Below are positions 1 through 7,738 of a DNA stretch of 64,000 nt, piece by piece. Numbering within the stretch: position 1 is the stretch's first letter; the number at the start of each line of letters is the position of its first letter. Made by a program: the position numbers and the translations under genes. The stretch comes from Reichenbachiella ulvae (lineage in GTDB: Bacteria > Bacteroidota > Bacteroidia > Cytophagales > Cyclobacteriaceae). The notes beneath the pieces were generated by a model, which saw only the letters and a list, made by a program, of their open reading frames with translations, ran no database searches and had not been told where the DNA came from. Where the stretch lies: contig NZ_JAOYOD010000001.1 of the NCBI RefSeq assembly GCF_025833875.1, positions 1,550,001-1,614,000 of the forward strand. The letters are read 5' to 3'.

Positions 1-1059
1 ATTTCGGTCACAAGCCTGAGCCCTCACTCCTGCTCCACCGGTTTCAAGATCTGACTCCTTAATCTCCGGTATAAGCTTCTGCAGGGCAGTTGTAAAAGCA
101 GATTTAGAAAAAGAGCGATACATCTCCCCAAATCCTGTTTTCCAATATTTGGCTGCCACCTTTTGAAATCCTGGCCATGCCAAAGTCTCTAATAGTTCAG
201 CCAAATTGATGTCTGATTTTTTATACCCCTCTCTCTGAAAGGCCAATACAGCATTAGGACCAGCTTCGACCCCACCATTGATCATTCGCGTAAAGTGCAC
301 ACCTAAAAAGGGGAAATTAGGGTCAGGCACTGGGTAGATCAAATTCTTAACCAGATGCTGGCTTTCTTCCTTGAGTTGATAATATTCACCCCTAAATGGC
401 ACAATCTTCAAATCAGGCTTCAAAGGTGTCATCTTAGCAACTTTGTCAGAATACAAACCGGCACAATTCACTACCATCTTAGACTGAAAATCTCCTTTGT
501 TAGTCACTACGGTTTGCTCACTCTCCGAGCTATGGATTTTAACCACCTTATGCTCATAGAAGATTTCCGCTCCAGCGGACAAAAGCTTTTCCTCCAGTTT
601 TTTACAGACTGCTGTATAGTCTATAATCCCCGTTTGCGGCACATGAATTCCTTTGACTCCATTCACATGAGGCTCATACTCCTTTAATTCATCGGCATTC
701 AACCATTTCATCCCTTCTAGCCCATTAGCAACCCCACGTTCGTGTAGAGTAGTCAAATAGGGCACCTCAGCTTCATCTGTGGCTACTACGATCTTTCCGC
801 ATAGGTCATAGTTGATTCCTTCCTGATTACAAAAATCTAACAAAAGATGATAGCCATTTATACAATTTACAGCCTTCAAACTACCGGGTTTGTAATACAA
901 TCCAGAATGAATAACGCCACTATTGTTACCCGTCTGGTGTTTGGCCGGACCGGATTCTTTTTCAATAATGGTGATCGAAGTATTAGGCGATTTTTGGTGG
1001 ATTTGCCAGGCACTCGCCAGACCTACTATCCCACCCCCGATGACGATGACATCTTTCAT
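1..1059 (-). CDS. lhgO: L-2-hydroxyglutarate oxidase, 3' end outside window
   Basis: FAD-dependent oxidoreductase of the DAO fold that oxidises L-2-hydroxyglutarate to 2-oxoglutarate. The translation opens MKDVIVIGGGIVGLASAWQI, a dinucleotide-binding GxGxxG segment at residues 8-13. It is followed by the family-typical HQTGNNSGVIHSGLYYKPGS stretch near residues 40-60 and a GIIDY segment in the middle. The 353 codons present run off the left edge without a stop, against about 400 for the family, so roughly 45-50 C-terminal residues are missing. The ATG sits at 1057-1059. The next gene on this strand, the CHAT gene, ends 81 bases upstream. LhgO is favoured over glycerol-3-phosphate dehydrogenase because of the SGVIHSG segment. 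Confidence 0.9.
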   Translation of the reverse strand, partial: MKDVIVIGGGIVGLASAWQIHQKSPNTSITIIEKESGPAKHQTGNNSGVIHSGLYYKPGSLKAVNCINGYHLLLDFCNQEGINYDLCGKIVVATDEAEVPYLTTLHERGVANGLEGMKWLNADELKEYEPHVNGVKGIHVPQTGIIDYTAVCKKLEEKLLSAGAEIFYEHKVVKIHSSESEQTVVTNKGDFQSKMVVNCAGLYSDKVAKMTPLKPDLKIVPFRGEYYQLKEESQHLVKNLIYPVPDPNFPFLGVHFTRMINGGVEAGPNAVLAFQREGYKKSDINLAELLETLAWPGFQKVAAKYWKTGFGEMYRSFSKSAFTTALQKLIPEIKESDLETGGAGVRAQACDRN

Positions 1060-1140
1060 TTGCAAATGATCAAAGTGATAATGAATTGTGGCTCGAAATT
1101 GATCAATGTATGAACTAAATCAAAGCAGAAATAAGGCAAT

Positions 1141-3810
1141 CTATCTGCCTATTAATATAAATGGTGCCCAATAATAAGGATCCGAATATTTTTCTGACCT
1201 AATCATTTCCAATTTCGCCTTTCTCAGATCGTCTCTATAACCCTCCTTATCAGAGTGATAGAGGTGGTTTTTATAAAATGATATCATCAACTCAGAGGTA
1301 GATTGATCATTCACCTGCCAAAGTGATACCAACAGGTTTTGAGCTCCCGAATACTTCAGAGCACGGCTTAAACCTATCACTCCTTCCCCCTGGGATATTT
1401 TACCCAAACCTGTTTCGCAGGCCGATAGTGAAACTAAATTGGAATTGATCTTGGTGCTATATATTTCGCTGCAATAAAGTCTCCCATCTCCAGACTGATC
1501 TGCATTTAGATAAATACTAGATTGACCCGGGTGATCTTCATCTACCATGCCATGAGTCGCTAAATGCAAGTATCTATATCCTTCTTCCAGCTTATGAACC
1601 ACATTGCTTTCGCTGGCTTGCTCATGTAAACTCACATCAACAGTCAAACCATTCCCACTGAGCAAATATCTTATTTCATTCACTTCCTTTTCGGTAGAGG
1701 GTAAATCACTCATTCCTGAATTGGCGTCAAACTCTACTGGAGCGACCAAAAGTGCAGACATATCTCCATGCAATTGCTCTAGAGGTTTCTGTAAATACAA
1801 GGTAGCCGAATAATCATAGTTAATGGCAATACGCTCAATCAGATAACTACCTTCTTCATCTATCAAACTCTCAAAAGTCACGGTTGAAAGCAATCCATCT
1901 GGTAAAATGGTCAGAGAGCTTTTACCCTTTTCCATTTTGGGAATCAATAGTTGATACAGTTGTTTTGAAATGGATCGGTTCTCCTCTTCCATCCGATATT
2001 TGATCGTATTCCTCATTCCTATGACCTGACTATTGAACTTTTCAGGTTTGTCCACATCGAACAATTGATACTTGTCTGATGTGATGGAAAAGACGAATAT
2101 CTTCTTTTCGCCTACGAAGTATGACAACAACCACTCTTCATCAGTCAGTGAGGCCTGAACATCCCAGACACTGGCCAATTTCGTGTCATATTTCAATTGA
2201 TAATAGGAAGGGTATTTTTCTTCTAGTCCAGACACGAAATCTCTCAAAGCTCTTTGATATTCGAAAACTTGCCCCTTGATCCTTTCTCTCTCCTCATCGC
2301 TGATATCCTGCATCAGCATCTGATCTAGCAAATCAATCTCTACCTTCAAACTGTCTTCAAGCGCCAACTCCGAATCAGGAATACCAGCAAAATGCTTGGC
2401 ATTGGTATCGTTAATCGCTTGTAACAGAAGTGCCGCTTTGCTACGTTCAGCAAATTCAAAAGCAATCTTTAGGTACTCCTTTTTCTTAAAACTATGCTCA
2501 CTTAGGTACTGAGCGATGTAAATCCCATTTTCATAAACCTCTGCCGCTATACCCGCCAGTCGCAATTTGTCCGCCTCGTTGATCCTCGTTTGGCGAATGA
2601 TAGAAATGAGCTCATCACAAAGCAAATATGAGGTAAGCGCACCGTCAATATCTCGTTTTTTCAACGACTTCTCAAAATGTAGTGCCTCCATTGCCTTGGC
2701 CTTGGATTGCAGAGAAGTCAATAATATATCGGCATTGTAAAAATTCTTAATCTCTGGATTAGAATACAAATCGGCAAAACTCTGGTCATAAAGATTGGAA
2801 TATACAGACCGCTGATAGTTGATAGCCGCTCTTTCGTAATCCCCCTTTTGTTGATAAATCTGGCCAATCAGCAAAAAAGTATTCGCAACATCAGGATGTT
2901 TTTCACCATGGATATTCAGATACATCTTCAATGCCTCCTGTTGGTAGACGAGCGCCTGATTAAAATCGCCCTTCATTTTATAGATTCTGCCTCTGTTATT
3001 CAAGACAAATGCCTTGTTACCATGTGGTCCGTCATAGATATCTGCCCATATCGAATCCATTCGATCCAGATACTCCAACGCCTCCATGTAATTGGCCAAT
3101 TCTGCATTAGCGTATGCAATGTTGACATAGCACAGGGCTATTTTCCTACGATTTTGTTCAGGATTATCTTGATACAAATCTACGGCTCGATTGAAATATA
3201 TAATACTTTGAAGGGGTTCCTCATTCAGATACACCAAACCAATATTGTTGTTAGAGTCTCCAATCAGACTAGCCGGAATCTGATCTATTTTTCTTCGGAT
3301 ATCTAAGGCTCGCTCATGAAACTGCAAGGCCAAGTCTCGATTACCATTATTCCAATAGGCCACTCCTATTTCTTCCAAACATTCCGCTTTGTTCAATGTT
3401 TTTTCTTCCAGATAAGGTTCTGCCAACAATAAGTTTTCGAGTGCCAGATCATTTCTACCCACATGCAAATATCCACTTCCCACAACCATATGAGCTTGAG
3501 CAATGATGCTGGTAGTGTCCTCCAGATACTCCCTGATATGCTCCAAACTCTGTTCGGCCCTGAATACTCCTGCATCTATTTCACCTTTACCTATTTCACA
3601 AGCGGCCATCCGTAGATGACAATAGATGTAGTTCTCTTGATCGCCATTCCCATAAAAACTTTCGGCATTAGATTCAAATAGTTTGAATGCCTCATCAAAT
3701 TGAGAATGAGTAAATAGTGAATCAGCTTCGGCCATGTTCTGGCCTTTCAATCCTAAAAAGGATCCTGCAAGCAGAACAAAAAAACTAATTTTCTTAAAAT
3801 CTATATACAT
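1141..3810 (-). CDS. Secreted TPR-CHAT domain protein
   Basis: 889 residues. A hydrophobic signal peptide ends near residue 23. Tandem tetratricopeptide repeats fill about residues 30-340 (units such as ALVYQQEALKMYLNIHG), then a helical linker, then a CHAT domain from about residue 560 to the end. CHAT is a caspase-clan peptidase fold, and both catalytic residues are visible: His753 in LHLATHG and Cys798 in SLSACETG, so the fold should be active. Its start overlaps the end of the upstream barrel gene by 17 bases, so the two are probably translated together. No gasdermin, caspase substrate or Cas gene is nearby, so the target is unknown. Periplasmic or surface location is inferred from the signal peptide. 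Confidence 0.88.
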   Translation of the reverse strand: MYIDFKKISFFVLLAGSFLGLKGQNMAEADSLFTHSQFDEAFKLFESNAESFYGNGDQENYIYCHLRMAACEIGKGEIDAGVFRAEQSLEHIREYLEDTTSIIAQAHMVVGSGYLHVGRNDLALENLLLAEPYLEEKTLNKAECLEEIGVAYWNNGNRDLALQFHERALDIRRKIDQIPASLIGDSNNNIGLVYLNEEPLQSIIYFNRAVDLYQDNPEQNRRKIALCYVNIAYANAELANYMEALEYLDRMDSIWADIYDGPHGNKAFVLNNRGRIYKMKGDFNQALVYQQEALKMYLNIHGEKHPDVANTFLLIGQIYQQKGDYERAAINYQRSVYSNLYDQSFADLYSNPEIKNFYNADILLTSLQSKAKAMEALHFEKSLKKRDIDGALTSYLLCDELISIIRQTRINEADKLRLAGIAAEVYENGIYIAQYLSEHSFKKKEYLKIAFEFAERSKAALLLQAINDTNAKHFAGIPDSELALEDSLKVEIDLLDQMLMQDISDEERERIKGQVFEYQRALRDFVSGLEEKYPSYYQLKYDTKLASVWDVQASLTDEEWLLSYFVGEKKIFVFSITSDKYQLFDVDKPEKFNSQVIGMRNTIKYRMEEENRSISKQLYQLLIPKMEKGKSSLTILPDGLLSTVTFESLIDEEGSYLIERIAINYDYSATLYLQKPLEQLHGDMSALLVAPVEFDANSGMSDLPSTEKEVNEIRYLLSGNGLTVDVSLHEQASESNVVHKLEEGYRYLHLATHGMVDEDHPGQSSIYLNADQSGDGRLYCSEIYSTKINSNLVSLSACETGLGKISQGEGVIGLSRALKYSGAQNLLVSLWQVNDQSTSELMISFYKNHLYHSDKEGYRDDLRKAKLEMIRSEKYSDPYYWAPFILIGR

Positions 3811-4798
3811 AACTCAGGCTGCTAACAAAATGTCTGGTAAGTCCATCAGGATTGACGTCTCTATCTACTAGTTTGCGTCCCAAAATCAATTTCAGGCCAT
3901 TGTTCACATTGAATTGATATCCTGCTCCTATCAAAGCCGAGAGGGCCAGACCCGTTGTACCTTCTTCCTTGATTCTTTTCTCAACGCCAGGAGAAAAGTC
4001 ATATCGTTCATCTTTTGTAATTCTATAAATAGGAAGAAGTCCCACGTTGAAATTGAAATTCGTGAATCTAAAATTTCTCTCCACTCTAAGCATGATATCA
4101 GTCCCTCTATGCAAATTATTAGCTAGATCATATTTATCGATGTATTCGTCTCTCACTGGATTGCCATCTCCGTCAAAATCTACCTCATTATCGGGATACC
4201 CATTCCATTGCCCCCATCTGAAATCGTTTTCATTTTCCGTCAGAGCGATTTGAATACCTGTGGCAAACAACCACTTTTCATTTACCCAGGCTAGCCCGGC
4301 TATAAAGTCATAGGAACCTAAGCTCGTTTGATAATACATCGGGTAATCCACCCCTTTGTTCCCAAACTCATTCGTTTGTTTAGTCAGGTTCGATTTATTT
4401 GTCGGGATCTTTGTACCCAGAGTAGCACTTAAACTACCTCTTTTGGTATCAATTAGACTTCTGGTTAGAGCCAGTGAAATATCTCCTGTCCCTCCTGTTT
4501 CACCTAAACTGCCCGAAACCATTTGATAAGGGAGTTTAGCCTGTACAAAAAGCTTATCGGTAATCGAAAATGTCATGTCCGCGGTTAGGACATAGATAAT
4601 GGGTGTTAACGTTGTACTTCCTCTGTAGGCATTGATCTCTACTGCCCTCAATTTGAAGTCTACACGTTTACTGTAGTTTTGATCGGGCCTCATGGCTCCC
4701 ATCGTGCAAAACCCTGCATCACTGCAGCCTTGCGATCTAGATGTATTGGATGCTAAGAACAAGCATCCCAAGAATACAAGTGATATTCCTCGTCTCAA
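3794..4798 (-). CDS. Outer-membrane beta-barrel protein upstream of CHAT gene
   Basis: 334 residues with a signal peptide. The mature N terminus carries two cysteines (QGCSDAGFCTMGA), then alternating amphipathic strands end in an aromatic C terminus (SLSYVYRF), as expected for a Bam-inserted barrel. Segments such as LTADMTFSITDKLFVQAKLPY resemble the MetA/transporter-like porin group. The only in-frame initiation codon giving a signal peptide is TTG at 4796-4798. The 17-base overlap with the CHAT gene means the pair is very likely one transcript. The function is not recognised; a surface channel or anchor working with the CHAT protein is an inference from gene order only. Confidence 0.75.
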   Translation of the reverse strand: MRRGISLVFLGCLFLASNTSRSQGCSDAGFCTMGAMRPDQNYSKRVDFKLRAVEINAYRGSTTLTPIIYVLTADMTFSITDKLFVQAKLPYQMVSGSLGETGGTGDISLALTRSLIDTKRGSLSATLGTKIPTNKSNLTKQTNEFGNKGVDYPMYYQTSLGSYDFIAGLAWVNEKWLFATGIQIALTENENDFRWGQWNGYPDNEVDFDGDGNPVRDEYIDKYDLANNLHRGTDIMLRVERNFRFTNFNFNVGLLPIYRITKDERYDFSPGVEKRIKEEGTTGLALSALIGAGYQFNVNNGLKLILGRKLVDRDVNPDGLTRHFVSSLSYVYRF

Positions 4799-4906
4799 AT
4801 TAGCTTGATTAATAATTGATACTCAGTTATTCAATAGGCAAATTAAAAAGTTCTACGCGGAGTATACCCAATTATTGCCTAAAGTATCAAGCTAATTATT
4901 GTATAA

Positions 4907-4940
4907 ACAAAAAAGCACCTCGCTTACGCAAGGTGCTTTA
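4907..4940 (-). terminator. Rho-independent terminator
   Basis: On the minus strand AAAGCACCTTGC pairs with GCGAGGTGCTTT (one G.T wobble) around a GTAA tetraloop of the GNRA type, followed by TTTTTTG. It lies 30 bases after the stop of the small secreted-protein gene and terminates that transcript before the CHAT operon. Confidence 0.85.
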
Positions 4941-4969
4941 CACAAATTCCATTCAAATCCTGACTAAAA

Positions 4970-5260
4970 TTATTTTTCAGATACGGGTCTCATATATTTC
5001 ACTTTGACCTTGCCCTGACGGCTGCTACCTATCTGTCGCACCCAATATTTATTTTTGCTTATATGGCCATAAACGACCGCTTCTACTTCCTGACCGCTTT
5101 TGAGCGTCACCATTACATGCTGACGAACCTGATATACCTCCTGCTTATTTTCTTGGGTCGCCTTCTCTTCTTTTTTGTTTTTTCCGCCCATTCCATATCC
5201 TAGGCTGGAAAAACTCACTGATAGCAGAATCAGTGAAATGGATAGAATATTCTTAAACAT
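4970..5260 (-). CDS. Small secreted basic protein, unknown function
   Basis: 96 residues from the ATG at 5258-5260. This start is preferred to one 28 codons upstream because it places a clean signal peptide (MFKNILSISLILLSVSFSSLG) at the N terminus. The mature part is highly charged (GGKNKKEEKATQENKQE), then forms a short beta-rich module (HVMVTLKSGQEVEAVVYGHI) that resembles a small SH3-like or Sm-like fold; that resemblance is only by eye. The gene stands alone, with a strong terminator after it and divergent dnaX upstream. No family is recognised. Confidence 0.65.
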   Translation of the reverse strand: MFKNILSISLILLSVSFSSLGYGMGGKNKKEEKATQENKQEVYQVRQHVMVTLKSGQEVEAVVYGHISKNKYWVRQIGSSRQGKVKVKYMRPVSEK

Positions 5261-5463
5261 AGCTGTTGAAAATGATCTTATTGGTTGAATTATTTTCAAT
5301 GTAAAAATAAGAAAAACGCAAACAACCTCATTATTATAGTGCAAATATTAATTAGAATAATACTATATTTAAGAGATTCTCTTAGGCTTAGTAAATTCTC
5401 CTAAAGCAAAAGAATTTGGTAGAGCTCTTGCGCTTATCGGAAGCACATGTTTAAATTGCAGCC

Positions 5464-6582
5464 ATGGAGAATTTCGTAGTATCGGCAAGGAAGTACAGGC
5501 CTCTTGGCTTTGACGAAGTGGTGGGACAAGGCCACATTACGACGACTCTTAAAAATGCAATTGACAACAATCACCTCGCTCAGGCGTTGCTTTTTTGTGG
5601 GCCTAGAGGAGTAGGTAAAACCACTTGCGCCAGAATTTTGGCCAAAATGGTCAATAAATTCGACGACAAGGGTAGTGGCGAATCAGTCAATTCGCTAAAC
5701 ATCTATGAACTGGATGCCGCTTCTAACAACTCGGTAGAAGACATCCGAAATCTGATCGATCAGGTACGATACCCACCTCAGCAAGGATCTTTCAAAGTTT
5801 ATATCATAGATGAGGTTCACATGCTTTCTAACCAGGCCTTCAATGCTTTTTTGAAGACTTTGGAAGAACCTCCATCCTACGCCATATTTATTTTGGCGAC
5901 AACTGAGAAGCATAAAGTCATCCCAACCATCCTATCAAGGTGTCAAATCTTCGATTTTAACAGAATCGAAATAGATGATATCACCTACCAACTTAAAAAA
6001 ATCGCCAGCAACGAAGGAATTGAGGCTGAAGAAGAAGCTTTGCATCTGATATCTCAAAAGGCAGACGGCGCATTGAGAGATGCTCTCTCTATTTTTGATC
6101 TTATCTGCACCTTCTCTTCCGGAAACAAAGTCACTTACCAGGATACCATCAACAACCTTCATATTCTGGACTATGACTATTTCTTTAAGATCACCAACCA
6201 CCTCTACAATGAAGAGGTGTCTTCCTCTTTGCTGATCTATGACGAAATCCTACGCAATGGATTTGATGGGCACAATTTCGTAGTGGGGCTATCTGAACAT
6301 TTCAGAAACCTGATGGTCTGTAAAGATCCCGAAACAGTAAAACTCCTGAATGTTTCGAAGAACATCGAGCAGAAATACATTGAGCAGGCAAAGGAAGTGA
6401 ACCTGTCATTTTTGATGTCGGGACTAAACATCCTGAATCAGACGGATCTACAATACAAGAGCAGTAAGAATCAGCGACTCCATGTAGAGCTTGCACTGAT
6501 GAAGCTAGGCTACTTGAAACAAGCCTTTACACTATCGGCCAGCCAGGATGCGCCGGTAAAAAAAAAATTAGCGACGACTTAG
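5464..6582 (+). CDS. dnaX: DNA polymerase III clamp-loader subunit gamma (zero-frame product)
   Basis: AAA+ ATPase of the replicative clamp loader. The zero frame gives 372 residues, covering domains I-III exactly. Walker A is GPRGVGKT (46-53), Walker B IIDEVH, and sensor 1 and arginine finger ATTEKHK...SRC. The zinc-binding loop normally found between Walker A and ELDAASNN has lost its cysteines and is replaced by a short polar linker (KFDDKGSGESVNS). The frame ends at TAG 6580-6582, four codons after a run of ten A residues. The tau-specific part continues in the -1 frame up to 7145, so the gene probably makes both a short gamma (372 aa) and a long tau (about 560 aa). Confidence 0.93.
   Translation: MENFVVSARKYRPLGFDEVVGQGHITTTLKNAIDNNHLAQALLFCGPRGVGKTTCARILAKMVNKFDDKGSGESVNSLNIYELDAASNNSVEDIRNLIDQVRYPPQQGSFKVYIIDEVHMLSNQAFNAFLKTLEEPPSYAIFILATTEKHKVIPTILSRCQIFDFNRIEIDDITYQLKKIASNEGIEAEEEALHLISQKADGALRDALSIFDLICTFSSGNKVTYQDTINNLHILDYDYFFKITNHLYNEEVSSSLLIYDEILRNGFDGHNFVVGLSEHFRNLMVCKDPETVKLLNVSKNIEQKYIEQAKEVNLSFLMSGLNILNQTDLQYKSSKNQRLHVELALMKLGYLKQAFTLSASQDAPVKKKLATT
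6558..6582 (+). other. Slippage site in dnaX: ten A residues, then a zero-frame stop
   Basis: Zero-frame codons read GTA AAA AAA AAA TTA GCG ACG ACT TAG (6556-6582). Ten consecutive A residues occupy 6558-6567. Stepping back one base at this run gives ATT AGC GAC GAC, which opens the 192-codon tau extension. Such A-runs in dnaX are known to cause ribosomal -1 frameshifting (Escherichia coli) or transcriptional slippage (Thermus). No convincing internal Shine-Dalgarno site or strong downstream hairpin was seen, which favours transcriptional slippage. A one-base homopolymer undercall would look the same. Confidence 0.7.
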
Positions 6583-7145
6583 GCTCAGGCCAAGCTTCCT
6601 CTAAAGAGACTAGCCCTAAAGTTGGGTCAGTAGCTCCGGCTAAACCCGCTTCATTTACTACTGTCAAGGCCAAACCACAGACATCTGCCAAAGAGACTCC
6701 CAGCCTAAAGAACATCTTCAGTAAACCGAAGGCTGAAGAGGAAGAGAAAAAGCAAGAAGCTACCACCCCAGTAATTCAGGAACAGCAAGAGCCAGTCACA
6801 AAGGAAAAGGTAGCTGCCGCTCTTCAGGCCTTAATTAATAAAGAAGGGCTTGGCGTTTCGATCAAAAACATTCTCAAGAAACCCTTTGAGCTCAAGGGAG
6901 ACACGATCGAATTCCCGATCTCCAACAAAGTCGAAACTTCCATGGTGCAAAGCAAGGAAGTTGAAATCATGGACTTTCTAAGAAAGGAATTGAAGAATTC
7001 TATGGTTCAGATTGGCTACAGCTTCTCCGAAAATCAAGAAGATAGAAGGCCCTACACCAGCACAGAGATTTTCGCCGTTATGGCTAAAAAGAACCCTCAT
7101 TTGCTCAAATTGAGAGATGAATTAGGCTTGGATTCTGAATTTTGA
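6567..7145 (+). CDS. dnaX: Tau-specific C-terminal extension of DnaX (-1 frame)
   Basis: Read in the -1 frame from the A-run, this stretch encodes 192 residues. A Ser/Lys/Pro/Thr-rich linker (SKETSPKVGSVAPAKPA, then TPSLKNIFSKPKAEEEEKK) leads to a compact C-terminal module ending LLKLRDELGLDSEF, stop TGA 7143-7145. That matches DnaX tau domains IV-V, which bind helicase and the polymerase alpha subunit. It has no convincing start codon of its own near the frame shift, and the linker composition continues that of the upstream frame, so it is not a separate gene. Read together the product is about 560 residues, a normal length for tau. Confidence 0.85.
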   Translation: MSDDLGSGQASSKETSPKVGSVAPAKPASFTTVKAKPQTSAKETPSLKNIFSKPKAEEEEKKQEATTPVIQEQQEPVTKEKVAAALQALINKEGLGVSIKNILKKPFELKGDTIEFPISNKVETSMVQSKEVEIMDFLRKELKNSMVQIGYSFSENQEDRRPYTSTEIFAVMAKKNPHLLKLRDELGLDSEF

Positions 7146-7330
7146 TCGCTTTTTTGCGGCATTAAATATTATCAAAACTCTGAAAAGACAGCACCAGCAA
7201 TCTGCAAGTTTTGCGACCTACAACAATGGTTTTTCCTATCGTTTCACAATAGGATACCGATTTCCTCCACCTAATATTGTCATCCAGGCGATGGATTTAA
7301 TCCCCTACACCCCTGACTCTAAATAGAGAA

Positions 7331-7729
7331 TCAACACATAATAGCACCCAATCTGTCAAAACTATCCATTGTCAGAGGTTTTGACTCCACACAAGTGATC
7401 TCCTGATTGACCAATAGCTTCTCGACGTGGGTGTCATGTTCATGATAGGTGAGAATGACGATTTTCATTTCGTTCTTATGGGGATGTGACAAGGAGGCAA
7501 ACTCATGCAGAAAGACCTGTCCTTCTACGATTGGGATCAACACATCAAACAATATGATTTGGGGCACAGGGTTATTCTCATGCCTGAGATAATCTATTGC
7601 ATCCTTCCCACTGGTGACGACTTTCACCTCTCTTGCTAACTGCGACTCAATAATCGCCAGTTTGTGAGCATAATTGTCGGTGGCGTTGTTGTCTATCAAC
7701 AGTGCCAGCTCACACTTGTATTTAACCAT
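7331..7729 (-). CDS. Stand-alone response-regulator receiver domain
   Basis: 132 residues, a CheY-like receiver without an output domain. The acidic pocket is reduced to ALLIDNN near residues 9-15. The phospho-acceptor Asp is in IILFDVLIPIVEG near residue 62, the switch Thr in VILTYHE near 94, and the conserved Lys-Pro in ESKPL near 117. The gene lies 9 bases after the LysM transglycosylase gene and is the last of a three-gene operon. The partner histidine kinase is not in the window. It is divergent from the family norm in having a single acidic residue in the Mg pocket. The receiver fold is well supported; its pathway is unknown. Confidence 0.8.
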   Translation of the reverse strand: MVKYKCELALLIDNNATDNYAHKLAIIESQLAREVKVVTSGKDAIDYLRHENNPVPQIILFDVLIPIVEGQVFLHEFASLSHPHKNEMKIVILTYHEHDTHVEKLLVNQEITCVESKPLTMDSFDRLGAIMC

Positions 7730-7738
7730 AAAATGCTG

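Noticed and set aside
7144..7326. Coding-like stretch after dnaX in the +1 frame (DRFFAALN... to TPDSK, stop 7324-7326)
   Set aside because: Reads as a plausible 60-residue protein end, but there is no start codon before it, and the only ATG leaves 11 residues. Left out as chance or a fossil.
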